Virus record (IMG/VR): IMGVR_UViG_3300010392_000340
Span: 1 to 41,455 of that record
DNA length: 41,455 nucleotides
From: a virus
Strand: one strand, 5' to 3'
Below are positions 1-7,089 of this stretch, in pieces. Position numbers and translations under genes: made by a program. Each line of letters opens with the position of its first letter. The first letter of the stretch is position 1. Under the pieces are notes generated by a model. It had not been told where the DNA came from and ran no database searches. It worked only from the letters and a program-made list of their open reading frames with translations.

Positions 1-12
1 GGCGGCGACACC
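1..12. other. Left genome terminus, putative cos overhang
   Basis: GGCGGCGACACC is repeated exactly at the other end (41444-41455), as expected for a cos phage whose 12-nt cohesive ends were filled in during library making. It shares GGCGGCGAC with the lambda overhang (GGGCGGCGACCT). The lambda-type terminase genes start about 170 bp from the opposite terminus, as in lambda. A 12-nt overlap left by circular assembly is the alternative, but it is shorter than usual assembly k-mers. Confidence 0.7.
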
Positions 13-545
13 TGATCCAGAAAAACACCAGGAAGGACCCGAACAATTTCTTTCACTTAGGTCATGCCTCATAGGTGGTTGTGATTGGGATCTGTGCGCT
101 TGATCTTTGCTTTGCTCTTTGAGTTGCGGGCACGGCAAGACAAGAGACTCCTGTTATAAAGACACTTGCCGAAAGTTTTTCTTTCATGTCTCCAAAGAGG
201 TTTCTCATTCCAACTCTGACTCGCCAGTGGATGCTGTTCACCTGGTCTCTAGCAGGGTTTAGGTCAGTAGCTTCAGGCAATCAACGTGTGCTCAGTATGT
301 CAGCACTATTGCCTGGTGATGTTTAGGGCACATCACTGCCAGTCTCTCTTGCTCCCGTCGTCGCATGGTATACGTGTACAATAGACTCACTTGTTGACTT
401 GATGTTGCGTGCACTAATAGCTTCACCAACCAGGCAAGTGCCCCTGGTCCTGAGTGCAGTGTGTACCTGGTAGGGTAGTCCAGATCTGGATTGATCTCAA
501 GGGCCTGGCCAATGTTTTTGATTGGTTTCTTTTTGTTTCAGTTAT
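13..545. other. Non-coding left-end region
   Basis: No convincing gene. The one ORF of some length (62-280, minus) would start with TTG, has no ribosome binding site and resembles nothing recognised. There are short inverted repeats, for example ACCAGG/CCTGGT around 430-450 and CCAAT/ATTGG followed by a T-rich run at about 508-533 (a weak plus-strand terminator shape). A loose plus-strand promoter-like pair (TTGTTG, 18 nt, TAATAG) lies near 392-421. In the lambda arrangement this would be the right arm next to cos. Confidence 0.4.
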
Positions 546-842
546 TTAGTGGGATGCACGCCATGCCCAATCATGGGCTTTTGATGTTGCTTGTTGCAGT
601 GTCTCTTGTCTTTCCAGCAGCACTGTAACATATGCCAGGAAAGGTCCACGCTGATCAAGATCCAGCTCTTCACATTTCAACACAAGGTCTTGCATCAATG
701 GGTGCCATATGGGCAGCTCTGTTTTTTCTTGGATGTGTTGGAGATGATAGTCACAGGTACGCAACACAACTGCCTCCCTGTGAAAGGTATTGGCAAAGCT
801 GATAAGGAACACTTCAATTTTATTTTTCAATCTTTTCAACAT
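546..842 (-). CDS. Hypothetical protein, 98 aa
   Basis: The start chosen is the ATG at 842, preceded by AGGAAGAG with a short A-rich spacer; the GTG at 878 is in frame but has no such site. The protein opens with a basic stretch (MLKRLKNKIEVF), then a mixed alpha-helical segment, and ends with several Trp and His. No domain recognised and no membrane segment. It is the last minus-strand gene before the terminus and sits downstream of a clear terminator (881-909), so it needs its own promoter or read-through. Confidence 0.55.
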   Translation of the reverse strand: MLKRLKNKIEVFLISFANTFHREAVVLRTCDYHLQHIQEKTELPIWHPLMQDLVLKCEELDLDQRGPFLAYVTVLLERQETLQQATSKAHDWAWRASH

Positions 843-880
843 TTTTCTCTTCCTGGTTTTTCTGTTCCTGGCCTCCACTG

Positions 881-909
881 AAAAACGGGGCCAGGATCTC
901 TTTGGCCCC
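881..909 (-). terminator. Rho-independent terminator after the minor tail Z-like gene
   Basis: On the minus strand the stem GGGGCCA/TGGCCCC (arms 903-909 and 887-893) with a 9-nt loop is followed by GTTTTTC (881-886). It lies about 90 bp after the stop of the gene ending at 997. Confidence 0.75.
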
Positions 910-996
910 TACACAAAAATTAAGATTTTAGCTTTTTGAGATCCCAAGATCTCTGTATCAACCAAGATCCCAATTGTGGTCTCAGTTGTATTTTTT

Positions 997-1680
997 TCAC
1001 ACTTTTTTCATGCGTGAAGCTCTTTGTTTCCGAGCAAGCTTGTCCAATCTGAAGTTGAGCTCTTTTTCAAGTGTATCTTGAAACTTCCTTGAAACCAATT
1101 TCAAGATCTTTGCTTTGTTGTGAGGTCTCATCATAACAATACCAACACCACCAACAGCTTGGTTTTTGAAACCATCACCACGCTTCCCTTTGAAGACTTG
1201 CTTTGTGTTGGCTTTTTGAATGAAGGCACCCTTGAGCGTGTAGCTTTTGCCTTTGACAATCTCAACTTTGAGTTTTCTTCTTTTGTCTTTTGTTTTTTGA
1301 CCTTTTCTTTTTCCCTTTCTGATTTTTGCACCTTGCTTGACACCTTTTTGCTTGATGATCTCCTTTGATCCCCTGACAAACTTCAGGATTGAAATTGTAC
1401 GCCCAGAGTACCAAAGAGATCCTTCCAGCTCAGAAAGCAAAGATCCTGAAGCTCTTTTTAACTTCATTCTTTCTTTAATTGATTTTTTTGTGAGTGACTC
1501 ACTTTTTGATGATCCAGTCTTGTATCTTGCTGCAACAATCCTCACTGACTCTTTTCTGGCCGTGATCAAAGTTTTGTTGATGGCAGCTTTTGCAGATTGC
1601 ACAACAACTTTCTTTTTCATGTCGTCAAGGTAGTCTTCAAGGCTTTCAATGTTGCTTGTGATGTCAAAGTCAATGCTCAT
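997..1680 (-). CDS. Minor tail protein Z-like (phage GPZ family)
   Basis: The protein has 227 aa. The N terminus (MSIDFD, then a helix with DYLDDMKKKVVVQSAKAAINKT) and a very basic middle rich in KGKRKGQKTKDKRRK match the general look of the phage minor tail protein Z family (alpha-helical N terminus, RK-rich core, beta region near the GGVGIVMMRPHNK segment). In lambda, gpZ helps tail completion and DNA injection. The ATG at 1680 was chosen because upstream codons (to 1875) look non-coding. No Shine-Dalgarno is visible; a TACAAT box ends 6 nt before the ATG, suggesting a leaderless transcript. It is oddly far from the other tail genes. Confidence 0.65.
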   Translation of the reverse strand: MSIDFDITSNIESLEDYLDDMKKKVVVQSAKAAINKTLITARKESVRIVAARYKTGSSKSESLTKKSIKERMKLKRASGSLLSELEGSLWYSGRTISILKFVRGSKEIIKQKGVKQGAKIRKGKRKGQKTKDKRRKLKVEIVKGKSYTLKGAFIQKANTKQVFKGKRGDGFKNQAVGGVGIVMMRPHNKAKILKLVSRKFQDTLEKELNFRLDKLARKQRASRMKKV

Positions 1681-1686
1681 GAGACT

Positions 1687-1692
1687 ATTGTA
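1687..1692 (-). promoter_or_regulatory. Putative -10 box of a leaderless promoter
   Basis: TGGTACAAT on the minus strand (an extended -10 type is possible) ends 6 nt before the ATG at 1680, so transcription would start about at the start codon. The -35 is poor (TTGGTG at a 19-nt spacing). The same TACAAT-6 nt-ATG geometry occurs at 8384-8398. Confidence 0.45.
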
Positions 1693-1806
1693 CCAGAAAG
1701 GGGCCCGGATACACCAAGCCCCTTTGGTGTTGAGAGAGACTGACCATGTTGAAGCATGATCACACAACCTTGCACATTTTAATTGGGGATGTCGATCCAG
1801 GTCAAG

Positions 1807-1867
1807 AGTAAGTCGGGGCCATCCATGGCCCCTTGTGAGACTTACTTGTTGGGAGGCAACTCCCCAC
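1807..1867 (+). ncRNA. Structured 5' leader of the amidase gene (two hairpins)
   Basis: Hairpin 1 pairs AGTAAGTC plus GGGGCCA (1807-1821) with TGGCCCC (1826-1832) and GACTTACT (1839-1846). It has a TCCA loop and a 6-nt bulge on one side, giving 15 pairs. Hairpin 2 has GGGAG (1851-1855), a GCAA loop of the GNRA type, and CTCCC (1860-1864), with further pairs outside one mismatch. They lie 120-180 nt before the amidase start in an otherwise empty 306-bp intergenic stretch. No U-run follows, so a simple terminator is unlikely. A regulatory leader or small RNA is inferred. Confidence 0.4.
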
Positions 1868-1986
1868 ACACACATACTTCAATTTTAGGTCCAGGATGCT
1901 TTGAGCACAACGTCAAAGGTCTTCCAAAGTCTTTCATTGATCCATTACACCCAATTGAGTCATACTTGTTTGATCAGGAGGTTTTG

Positions 1987-2664
1987 ATGTTCAAAAAGTT
2001 TTTCAAGAAAGTGAAAGAGATCTGGAAGGATCTGATTGGGAGGTCTCCAAGGCCAGAGATCCCAAGTGATCCGGTGCAAGGATCTCAAGTGAAGGTTGCT
2101 TTGGTGGTTGGTCACAATAGTGAAGACCAGGGAGCAATCAACTACATTGGTGAAAGTGAGTACTTGTACAACTCAAGGATTGCAAGACTTGTACAGGACC
2201 GATTAGCAAGAAAAGACATTGGTGCTGCTATTGTGAAAAGAAAGCCTGGTGTTGGTTATGATGCCCAAGTGAGATCTGTGAAGAAACAGATCCAGAAACT
2301 CAATCCGGTGATTGGGATCTGCTTACACTTCAACTCATACAAGAAAAAAGCATATGGCTGTGAGGTCCTGGTGACTCATGGATCACGGCCAGGTCATGCC
2401 AATTGGGATCTTGCTGATGCAATCACTGATGGTCTAAATGAGCGTCTTGGATTGGTTGAGAGACATCAAGATGGTGTGAAACCAATCAAAGCCAATCATG
2501 GTGGATCTGGGATGCTCACCATGCTTGAAGACAACCTGGTGACTGCAGTTTTGGTTGAGCCTGTCTTTGCCAATCTTGAGACCAGGGAGTCAAAGATCTT
2601 CTTTGAAAGAGAAGATCTGTATGTTGAGATCTTAGCAAAAGCAATTGGAAAGTATCTGAAGTGA
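1987..2664 (+). CDS. N-acetylmuramoyl-L-alanine amidase (endolysin)
   Basis: 225 aa with Amidase_3-like features. A VALVVGHNSEDQGA strand carries the first metal-ligand His (about residue 43), followed by Glu in a GESEYLYN segment, a second His in ICLHFNS, and a late Glu in VEPVF. This family cuts the bond between muramic acid and the peptide stem, releasing progeny. The N terminus is basic and amphipathic (MFKKFFKKVKEIWK) rather than a cleavable signal, so export would need a holin. The start at 1987 follows CAGGAGG with ideal spacing; longer upstream starts lack this. It is one of only three plus-strand genes and is separated from the holin-like genes. Confidence 0.85.
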   Translation: MFKKFFKKVKEIWKDLIGRSPRPEIPSDPVQGSQVKVALVVGHNSEDQGAINYIGESEYLYNSRIARLVQDRLARKDIGAAIVKRKPGVGYDAQVRSVKKQIQKLNPVIGICLHFNSYKKKAYGCEVLVTHGSRPGHANWDLADAITDGLNERLGLVERHQDGVKPIKANHGGSGMLTMLEDNLVTAVLVEPVFANLETRESKIFFEREDLYVEILAKAIGKYLK

Positions 2665-2698
2665 AAAAAAGAAAGGGAGGGCGCATCACCACCCTCCC
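2663..2698 (-). terminator. Terminator of the minus-strand accessory block
   Basis: On the minus strand GGGAGGG (2692-2698) pairs with CCCTCCC (2675-2681) across a 10-nt loop and is followed by TTTCTTTTTTT. The U-tract overlaps the amidase stop region, packing convergent transcripts closely. Confidence 0.75.
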
Positions 2699-2741
2699 CT
2701 GGCCCTGGGCCTTATCCAGGAAGACGTTGCCCTATGGCCTG

Positions 2742-2776
2742 GCCCCAAGTCTTTGGAGGTCATCGGGGCTTTTTCT
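2742..2776 (+). terminator. Putative amidase terminator
   Basis: The plus-strand stem GCCCC (2742-2746)/GGGGC (2765-2769) is followed by TTTTTC. The loop is long (18 nt) and the stem short, so the call is moderate. The T-run lies inside the 3' end of the convergent gene at 2760. Confidence 0.45.
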
Positions 2777-3407
2777 TACCTTTCTTTTTATCATCAAAGC
2801 TCAATTGGGGCAATCCTTGATCAACAGTCAGCATCATCTGAGAGATACCTTGACCAAAGAAAGCATCAAGACGCTCAGCAACTTTCTCAAGTGTTGTGTA
2901 GATGTTTTCAACAAAGATCTCACGCTCAGATGAGTGCTCAACCTCATACTCAAAAGGTGAGTTGAAAAGAGATCCATCAAGATGCTTGTGGTGCATGAAA
3001 GATCCATTGACATCAACTCTGATTGCAACCTGGTAGTCAAAAGAAACCTGTACACCATGATCACCGTAGCAGTTGAAGTCATCACGTATCTCTTCACCAT
3101 CAGCATCACTGAGCAAGATCTTGATGTCATACAGTATCACTTTGGTCTCAGTTGAGATCTCTTCAACACAAGCTTCCCTGTGTCTGGTTTCAACTTTTTT
3201 GAGCTCGTTAAAAAGCACAGAAAGGTCTGACATCTCGTACCAATCAAGATTGAAGTGCTCTTTGATTGCAGCTTGAAAGTCCTCATCCTCACACTTTAAA
3301 AAGAAAGTGCATGAGTCTCTGTACAGGTGCACAGTGTACTCAACATCTTTTCCATTGATCCAAAGACTCTTGGTGTAGAGTTTTGGACCTTTGCCATGGT
3401 TATTCAT
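2760..3407 (-). CDS. Hypothetical protein, 215 aa
   Basis: The ATG at 3407 follows GGAGGT with good spacing. The protein is acidic in the middle with many Asp/Glu/Lys, contains a YGDHGVQVSFDYQVAIRVDV segment likely to form beta strands, and ends in a basic tail (DDKKKGKKKPR). There is no signal or membrane segment and no domain I can name. It is the last gene of the leftward accessory block and follows the PP-loop gene at 3469, so it may be co-transcribed with it. Confidence 0.7.
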   Translation of the reverse strand: MNNHGKGPKLYTKSLWINGKDVEYTVHLYRDSCTFFLKCEDEDFQAAIKEHFNLDWYEMSDLSVLFNELKKVETRHREACVEEISTETKVILYDIKILLSDADGEEIRDDFNCYGDHGVQVSFDYQVAIRVDVNGSFMHHKHLDGSLFNSPFEYEVEHSSEREIFVENIYTTLEKVAERLDAFFGQGISQMMLTVDQGLPQLSFDDKKKGKKKPR

Positions 3408-3468
3408 TTCCGACCTCCAGGGAAAAGAGATCCAGGCCAGGCCTGGATCTTAATTGTTTTTTTTCTGA

Positions 3469-4521
3469 TTAGTATCCAGTACTGATACAGTGACCGTTGC
3501 GAAACTCATGCTCAAGAAGATCTTCAGTGGAAACATCTTCAAACTTTTCCAGGGCAAGTCTGAGCTCTTCAACAAGAGTCTTGCTGCTCCCAAGAGCTGC
3601 AATGTTGGTTGCACCTTTTTCAGCTTGGATTGGTGCCCAGGTGTTGAGTTTTCTTCTCTCAGCTCTGATCCAATCAAGCAGGTCATTGCGTCTTTCTTTC
3701 AGTCTCCACATCAACACAAGAGTCTGCTTGGTGATGTTGGGGCACATCTTGCACATTGAAGGGCCACAAGCACCATGAGGTGTTGACTCCATGAAGGCAA
3801 TGCAACCGTTGCGATCCAATTGCAGATCTGTGATCAGTGGAAAAGTTTTCTCAACAGACTGCCACCACTTTTGAGGCTGATCTTTTGAAGCACCTTCCAT
3901 GCGTTTTTCTTCACCAACTGCAAAGCCAATCATGACTTCAAGCTTTCTTGTGTGACCACAAAACTCAACCAGGTCACGCTTCCCATGGTCACGCACTTTT
4001 TCCTTCCCAAGTAGCTCAGCACAAAGGCTGTTCATGTAGCGGTAGAAAGGAAGGATCTTCAGGTTGCTTGTGCAACTTGGATTGTTTCTCACTGGAAGTG
4101 AGTCATTGCTTTCATTCTTTGCTTGAAGAGAGTTGGAAGCACTGGTGTGAAAAGCAGTGATGATGTGATCAGTGTCACGGCCTTTGGCCTGGTGAAAGTC
4201 AACAGTGCTGTGCTTGGTTTTCTTGCTCTTGATGTTACCGGCCAGGTGTACAAACTTGATCCCATATGCAGCACAAAGATCCTTGATCATCCAAAGGTGC
4301 TCATACACTTCTTTTCTTTCATTGCCAGTGTCACAAAAGATCACAATCAGTGCGCGGCCTTGAAGTTTCTCAAGAGCAAAGGCAGGATTGTACACAAGCT
4401 GATACAGGATGGTTGTTGAGTCTTGACCAGCTCCAAAGGAAAGGGCCAGGATGCCTTGCTCAAGAGCTTTGGCATTGGTCCAGATTAGTTGCATTGGGTT
4501 TTGAGCTGTTGTGTTTTTCAT
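3469..4521 (-). CDS. PP-loop ATP pyrophosphatase, PAPS reductase/DndC-like (A)
   Basis: 350 aa. The ATP-binding PP-loop is SFGAGQDS (residues 28-35), followed by an IVIFCDTGNE strand. A CTSNLKILP motif (Cys about 150) matches the CTSILKTGP of the second PP-loop gene (5440-6288). Three Cys in CGPSMCKMC (about 252, 257, 260) could, with Cys150, hold an iron-sulfur cluster as in DndC-type proteins. The family activates a substrate with ATP for sulfur transfer or sulfate reduction. The start follows the recurring GGAGGTCATC leader; upstream codons to 4632 are the promoter region. The true substrate is unknown: DNA phosphorothioation, tRNA thiolation or IbrA-like regulation are all possible. Confidence 0.8.
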   Translation of the reverse strand: MKNTTAQNPMQLIWTNAKALEQGILALSFGAGQDSTTILYQLVYNPAFALEKLQGRALIVIFCDTGNERKEVYEHLWMIKDLCAAYGIKFVHLAGNIKSKKTKHSTVDFHQAKGRDTDHIITAFHTSASNSLQAKNESNDSLPVRNNPSCTSNLKILPFYRYMNSLCAELLGKEKVRDHGKRDLVEFCGHTRKLEVMIGFAVGEEKRMEGASKDQPQKWWQSVEKTFPLITDLQLDRNGCIAFMESTPHGACGPSMCKMCPNITKQTLVLMWRLKERRNDLLDWIRAERRKLNTWAPIQAEKGATNIAALGSSKTLVEELRLALEKFEDVSTEDLLEHEFRNGHCISTGY

Positions 4522-4536
4522 GATGACCTCCAAGTG

Positions 4537-4610
4537 ATTGATAGGTCTATAGTACCTTAATTGGTGCGCATTGCCAAAACCAGGCACTTGTGAGGCTGAT
4601 CCAGGCCTGG
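4537..4610 (-). promoter_or_regulatory. Sigma70-type promoter and repeated operator of PP-loop gene A
   Basis: TTGGCA (4572-4577), a 17-nt spacer and TACTAT (4549-4554) form a near-consensus promoter reading leftward. Just upstream of the -35 lies a 27-bp block at 4581-4607 (plus-strand CAGGCACTTGTGAGGCTGAT then CCAGGCC) that recurs with one mismatch at 6349-6375 before the other PP-loop gene. Its position suits an activator site or operator. Confidence 0.7.
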
Positions 4611-4735
4611 ACCTGGAGGGGAGTGCCAACAATTGGTGGTGAGCTCATCTGAAGCTCTCAGAGCTTTTCTAAGGGCCTGGCCCAGATCCCATGTCTTTGG
4701 TAGGGCCAGGAGCTTTGAAGCGATCCAGGAGGATC

Positions 4736-5113
4736 TCAGGAAGTGTACTTTGTGGTGATGTGATGCTCATTCATGATGGCAAAGCAAGCACCACTGTGAG
4801 TCTCATAGGTGTCGCCACCACATAGGTCATCATTGGGGAGCTGGTGCCTGAAGACCTTGAAGAGGTTGGGCCCTTCAGTCATCTCATACTCAACAACCTG
4901 GTACTCATCACCTTCAACCTCATAGTGAGCAATTGACCAGGGGCTTTTCATGTTTTCCATGAAGAGCTGCTCTTCACTGTGCTCCCAGGCCTCACCATCA
5001 ACCAGGTAGTCAATGACCTTCACACCAAGACTGTTGTGACCAATACATACTTTGGTGATCTTCTTTGTGTTGTGTAGGAGTTGCAAAAATTTTTTGATCT
5101 CATTTTTTTTCAT
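4736..5113 (-). CDS. Hypothetical protein, 125 aa
   Basis: Two ATG codons stand side by side (5116 and 5113). The second keeps the phage's usual GGAGGT-4 nt-ATG spacing and was chosen. The protein is acidic with a lysine-rich N-terminal helix (MKKNEIKKFLQLLHNTKKI) and a DEYQVVEYEM strand, and ends near CFAIMNEHHITTKYTS. No family recognised. It lies between the two PP-loop genes and is transcribed with PP-loop gene B. Confidence 0.7.
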   Translation of the reverse strand: MKKNEIKKFLQLLHNTKKITKVCIGHNSLGVKVIDYLVDGEAWEHSEEQLFMENMKSPWSIAHYEVEGDEYQVVEYEMTEGPNLFKVFRHQLPNDDLCGGDTYETHSGACFAIMNEHHITTKYTS

Positions 5114-5126
5114 CATGACCTCCAGT

Positions 5127-5149
5127 GATCCTGGCCCAGGGCCAGGATC
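5127..5149. repeat. 23-nt perfect palindrome built from GATC, CCTGG and GGCC
   Basis: Arms GATCCTGGCCC and GGGCCAGGATC surround a central A, just upstream of the gene ending at 4736. The right 17 nt (5133-5149, GGCCCAGGGCCAGGATC) recur exactly at 12201-12217 and 15355-15371. No U-run follows on either strand, so it is not a standard terminator. Confidence 0.7.
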
Positions 5150-5165
5150 TTGATTGGGTTTTCAA

Positions 5166-5387
5166 TTAAAGATTGTCGATCTGTTCACTGAGAGACTTGT
5201 TGACGTGCTCAAGTTGGTCAATCAGATCTTTAGTGTCACGGTTGATCCCAAAGTTTTCCATTACACCACACTCAAGATCTTTGAGTGCGCTGAGTGCATC
5301 CATCACCTTCAGGTTTTGATCAACCAAGAGTGCCTTCACGGTTTCTTTTTGTTTTTGATCCATTGCTCTTTTGTTTTTCTTTGCCAC
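5166..5387 (-). CDS. Hypothetical protein, 73 aa (GTG start)
   Basis: The start is GTG at 5387, at exactly the same distance from GGAGGT as the ATG starts of neighbouring genes (GGAGGTCAAC then GTG). The protein is helical and charged (MAKKNKRAMDQKQKETVKA), then two helices with heptad-like Leu/Val spacing, so a small coiled coil is likely. No family recognised. It is immediately downstream of PP-loop gene B. Confidence 0.65.
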   Translation of the reverse strand: MAKKNKRAMDQKQKETVKALLVDQNLKVMDALSALKDLECGVMENFGINRDTKDLIDQLEHVNKSLSEQIDNL

Positions 5388-5439
5388 GTTGACCTCCAAA
5401 GAGGCCAGGCCGCTTGGGACCTGGCCGGTTATATTTTTA

Positions 5440-6288
5440 TTAAGCTACTTCAAGACCAGTTGAGAGAAGAGCATCAACGTCAACACCTTCACCTTCCAAG
5501 ATGTCGATGAGTGAGATCTTTTGCTCAGGTTTTGTTTTTGTTGCTCTCTTGTACTTGAAAGTTGTACTGATCTTTTCTTCAGCTCTGATGTAGTCAGCTA
5601 CAATGTCAGGAGCGTGCTCAGCTGCAATTCCAATTTCTCTGTTGGAAGAAAAGATGCAGATTGCACAAGATGCTCTTGATACTCCCCATGAGTAACATGG
5701 GTGTGTTGGGATCTTGTTTTCTTTGATTAGCTTCCACACTTCAGTTTCAAGCATCTCCAAGATTGGTGAGTACTTCACAACAATGCGTGATCCATCTTTC
5801 TTTGTGTTTTTGTTGTCTGGTCTCCAGGCCTCAAGCTTTGCACGTTGAGTTGACTCTTCAGCTCTTTCACCGATCAGCACAAGCACGTTTCCTTTCAGTT
5901 GACGTGCGTACTTGTCGATTGGTCCAGTCTTCAAGATTGAAGTACACCATCTGTTGGCCATGTCAGGCACCATGTACTCTTTTGTCTCACCAGTCTTTCT
6001 GTCGATACGTGGGGCAGTCAATTGGTCAAGAAAGCCTTTCTTGTTTCCTTTCTTGTCAACGGCCTGGACAAAGATTGGATCAACACCAAAGTGAGCACAT
6101 TGCTCTTCAACAATTGCTTTGGTCTCATGCCAGTCAATGTCAATCACAGCGTGCACATAGTGAAAAGTTGCATTAGGGTGTGACGCTTTCATCTCTTCAG
6201 CTTTGAGCATTAGGATTGAAGAGTCTTTCCCTCCTGAGATTGAAACAATGATGTGATCTGCTTGTGTTGTTGTTGTAAATGTTTTCAT
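5440..6288 (-). CDS. PP-loop ATP pyrophosphatase, DndC/PAPS reductase-like (B)
   Basis: 282 aa. PP-loop SGGKDS at residues 18-23, RWCTSILKTGP at about 113-123 (Cys115), GERAEESTQR at about 140, and Cys198, Cys208 and Cys211. PP-loop plus RWCT..LK plus a C-terminal Cys group is the pattern of DndC-like members of the PAPS reductase family, where four Cys hold a 4Fe-4S cluster and ATP activates a sulfur-transfer step. No DndA/D/E-like partner is seen. The ATG at 6288 follows GGAGGTCATC; the TTG at 6300 is part of that leader. Both PP-loop genes share the promoter architecture. Confidence 0.82.
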   Translation of the reverse strand: MKTFTTTTQADHIIVSISGGKDSSILMLKAEEMKASHPNATFHYVHAVIDIDWHETKAIVEEQCAHFGVDPIFVQAVDKKGNKKGFLDQLTAPRIDRKTGETKEYMVPDMANRWCTSILKTGPIDKYARQLKGNVLVLIGERAEESTQRAKLEAWRPDNKNTKKDGSRIVVKYSPILEMLETEVWKLIKENKIPTHPCYSWGVSRASCAICIFSSNREIGIAAEHAPDIVADYIRAEEKISTTFKYKRATKTKPEQKISLIDILEGEGVDVDALLSTGLEVA

Positions 6289-6305
6289 GATGACCTCCAA
6301 AAGTT

Positions 6306-6375
6306 GTTGATAACTAATATTAGTCTGATTGGTGCTATTTTCAAAAATCAGGCACTTGGGAGGCTGATCCAGGCC
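6306..6375 (-). promoter_or_regulatory. Sigma70-type promoter and repeated operator of PP-loop gene B
   Basis: TTGAAA (6339-6344), a 16-nt spacer and TAATAT (6317-6322) read leftward. The 27-bp block at 6349-6375 matches 4581-4607 with one mismatch. Alignable blocks continue to the start codon (ATTGGTGC, TTGATA, CATGATGACCTCCAA on the plus strand), so the whole promoter-leader unit looks duplicated. Confidence 0.7.
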
Positions 6376-6425
6376 AGGATTGGCAAAAAGATGCCCAGGA
6401 TGGTTGGCAGTGGTATCCTGGAAGT

Positions 6426-6659
6426 ATGAGGTCCCTGATCATGATGATCCTGGCCCTGGTTGTGATCTGGGATGAGGATCTGATTGACCAGGAAAACAAG
6501 ATCACAGTTTTTGACTACACTGAAGAAAAAGAGTCACCATTGATTGAGGTGTATTGTGCTGAAGGTGTCACTGACTGCAAAGATGATCCTCCCAAAGAAG
6601 TACACCCAATGAATTATGATGATCTAATTGATGTGATCAACTCTTCTTTTGATTTTTGA
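6426..6659 (+). CDS. Small hypothetical protein with hydrophobic N terminus, 77 aa
   Basis: A plus-strand ORF that fills the space between two minus-strand genes and ends 22 bp inside the convergent SprT gene. Residues 3-15 (SLIMMILALVVIW) are hydrophobic and could be a short signal or membrane anchor; the rest is acidic with two Cys (CAEGVTDC). The ribosome site is weak (TCCTGGAAGT before ATG). It has the high GATC content of the genome. Real coding is likely but not certain. Confidence 0.5.
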   Translation: MRSLIMMILALVVIWDEDLIDQENKITVFDYTEEKESPLIEVYCAEGVTDCKDDPPKEVHPMNYDDLIDVINSSFDF

Positions 6660-7089
6660 TCTCATCCTCTTCAGAGATGTATCCTGTCTCAGAAAGTTTT
6701 TGCATGAAATTTAAAGTGATGAGTGACTCAATCTCACCATGCCTGGGAGTATGATCAAAGTCAGTGATGATGTGAGCAAGCTCATGGGAAAGAGTTTTCA
6801 AGATCTCAATCTTGGTGCACCTTTTTTGTTTCATGTGACACTTGTTTCCACCAAAGGGCTTGTGTTTTTTTTGCCAGTGCAAGTACAGTTGGATCTCAAA
6901 AGTATCATCATCATACTGGATGGCCTGGCCAACACAAGGTTGGACCGTGCTGAGATGGTGCCACTTGATGGCAGTGATCCTGGTCAATCCCTTGAAGTTG
7001 AAAGTTTTGGTGTGAGTGAGCTCTTCAATGAAGGGCCTCACCCAATCAAGACGCTTTGAGATCTTCAGATCTTGCATAGTACCTGCCAT
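6637..7089 (-). CDS. SprT-like zinc metalloprotein
   Basis: About 150 aa. It has the HELAH zinc motif near residues 102-106 with a following HTPRHG that supplies the third His (about 117), the layout of the SprT/Spartan catalytic core. Cellular members cut proteins crosslinked to DNA; phage copies are usually unassigned. The N-terminal part (ITAIKWHHLSTV...DTFEIQLYLHW) fits the beta strands before the active helix. ATG at 7089 or 7077 (the latter after GCAGGT) are both possible. It overlaps the end of the metallophosphoesterase gene, suggesting translational coupling and a shared task. Confidence 0.75.
   Translation of the reverse strand: MAGTMQDLKISKRLDWVRPFIEELTHTKTFNFKGLTRITAIKWHHLSTVQPCVGQAIQYDDDTFEIQLYLHWQKKHKPFGGNKCHMKQKRCTKIEILKTLSHELAHIITDFDHTPRHGEIESLITLNFMQKLSETGYISEEDEIKNQKKS

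Noticed and set aside
62-280. Minus-strand ORF of 72 codons near the left end
   Set aside because: It needs a TTG start, has no ribosome site, and its composition gives no sign of a protein. Treated as non-coding.
1707-1737. AAAGGGGC/GCCCCTTT hairpin read as a terminator
   Set aside because: It lies between divergent genes and has no following U-run on either strand; it may be an operator, but I cannot support more.
1681-1875. Longer N terminus for the minor tail Z-like gene
   Set aside because: Trp/Cys-rich, no ribosome site, and would cross the promoter-like box and hairpin.
1783-1986. Longer N terminus for the amidase
   Set aside because: These codons run through two hairpins; the AGGAGG-supported ATG at 1987 is far better and gives the normal family length.
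5440-6288. Complete Dnd or Ssp phosphorothioation operon
   Set aside because: Only DndC-like PP-loop proteins are present. No recognisable DndA, DndB, DndD, DndE, SspB or SspC lies near, so a complete known system is not claimed.
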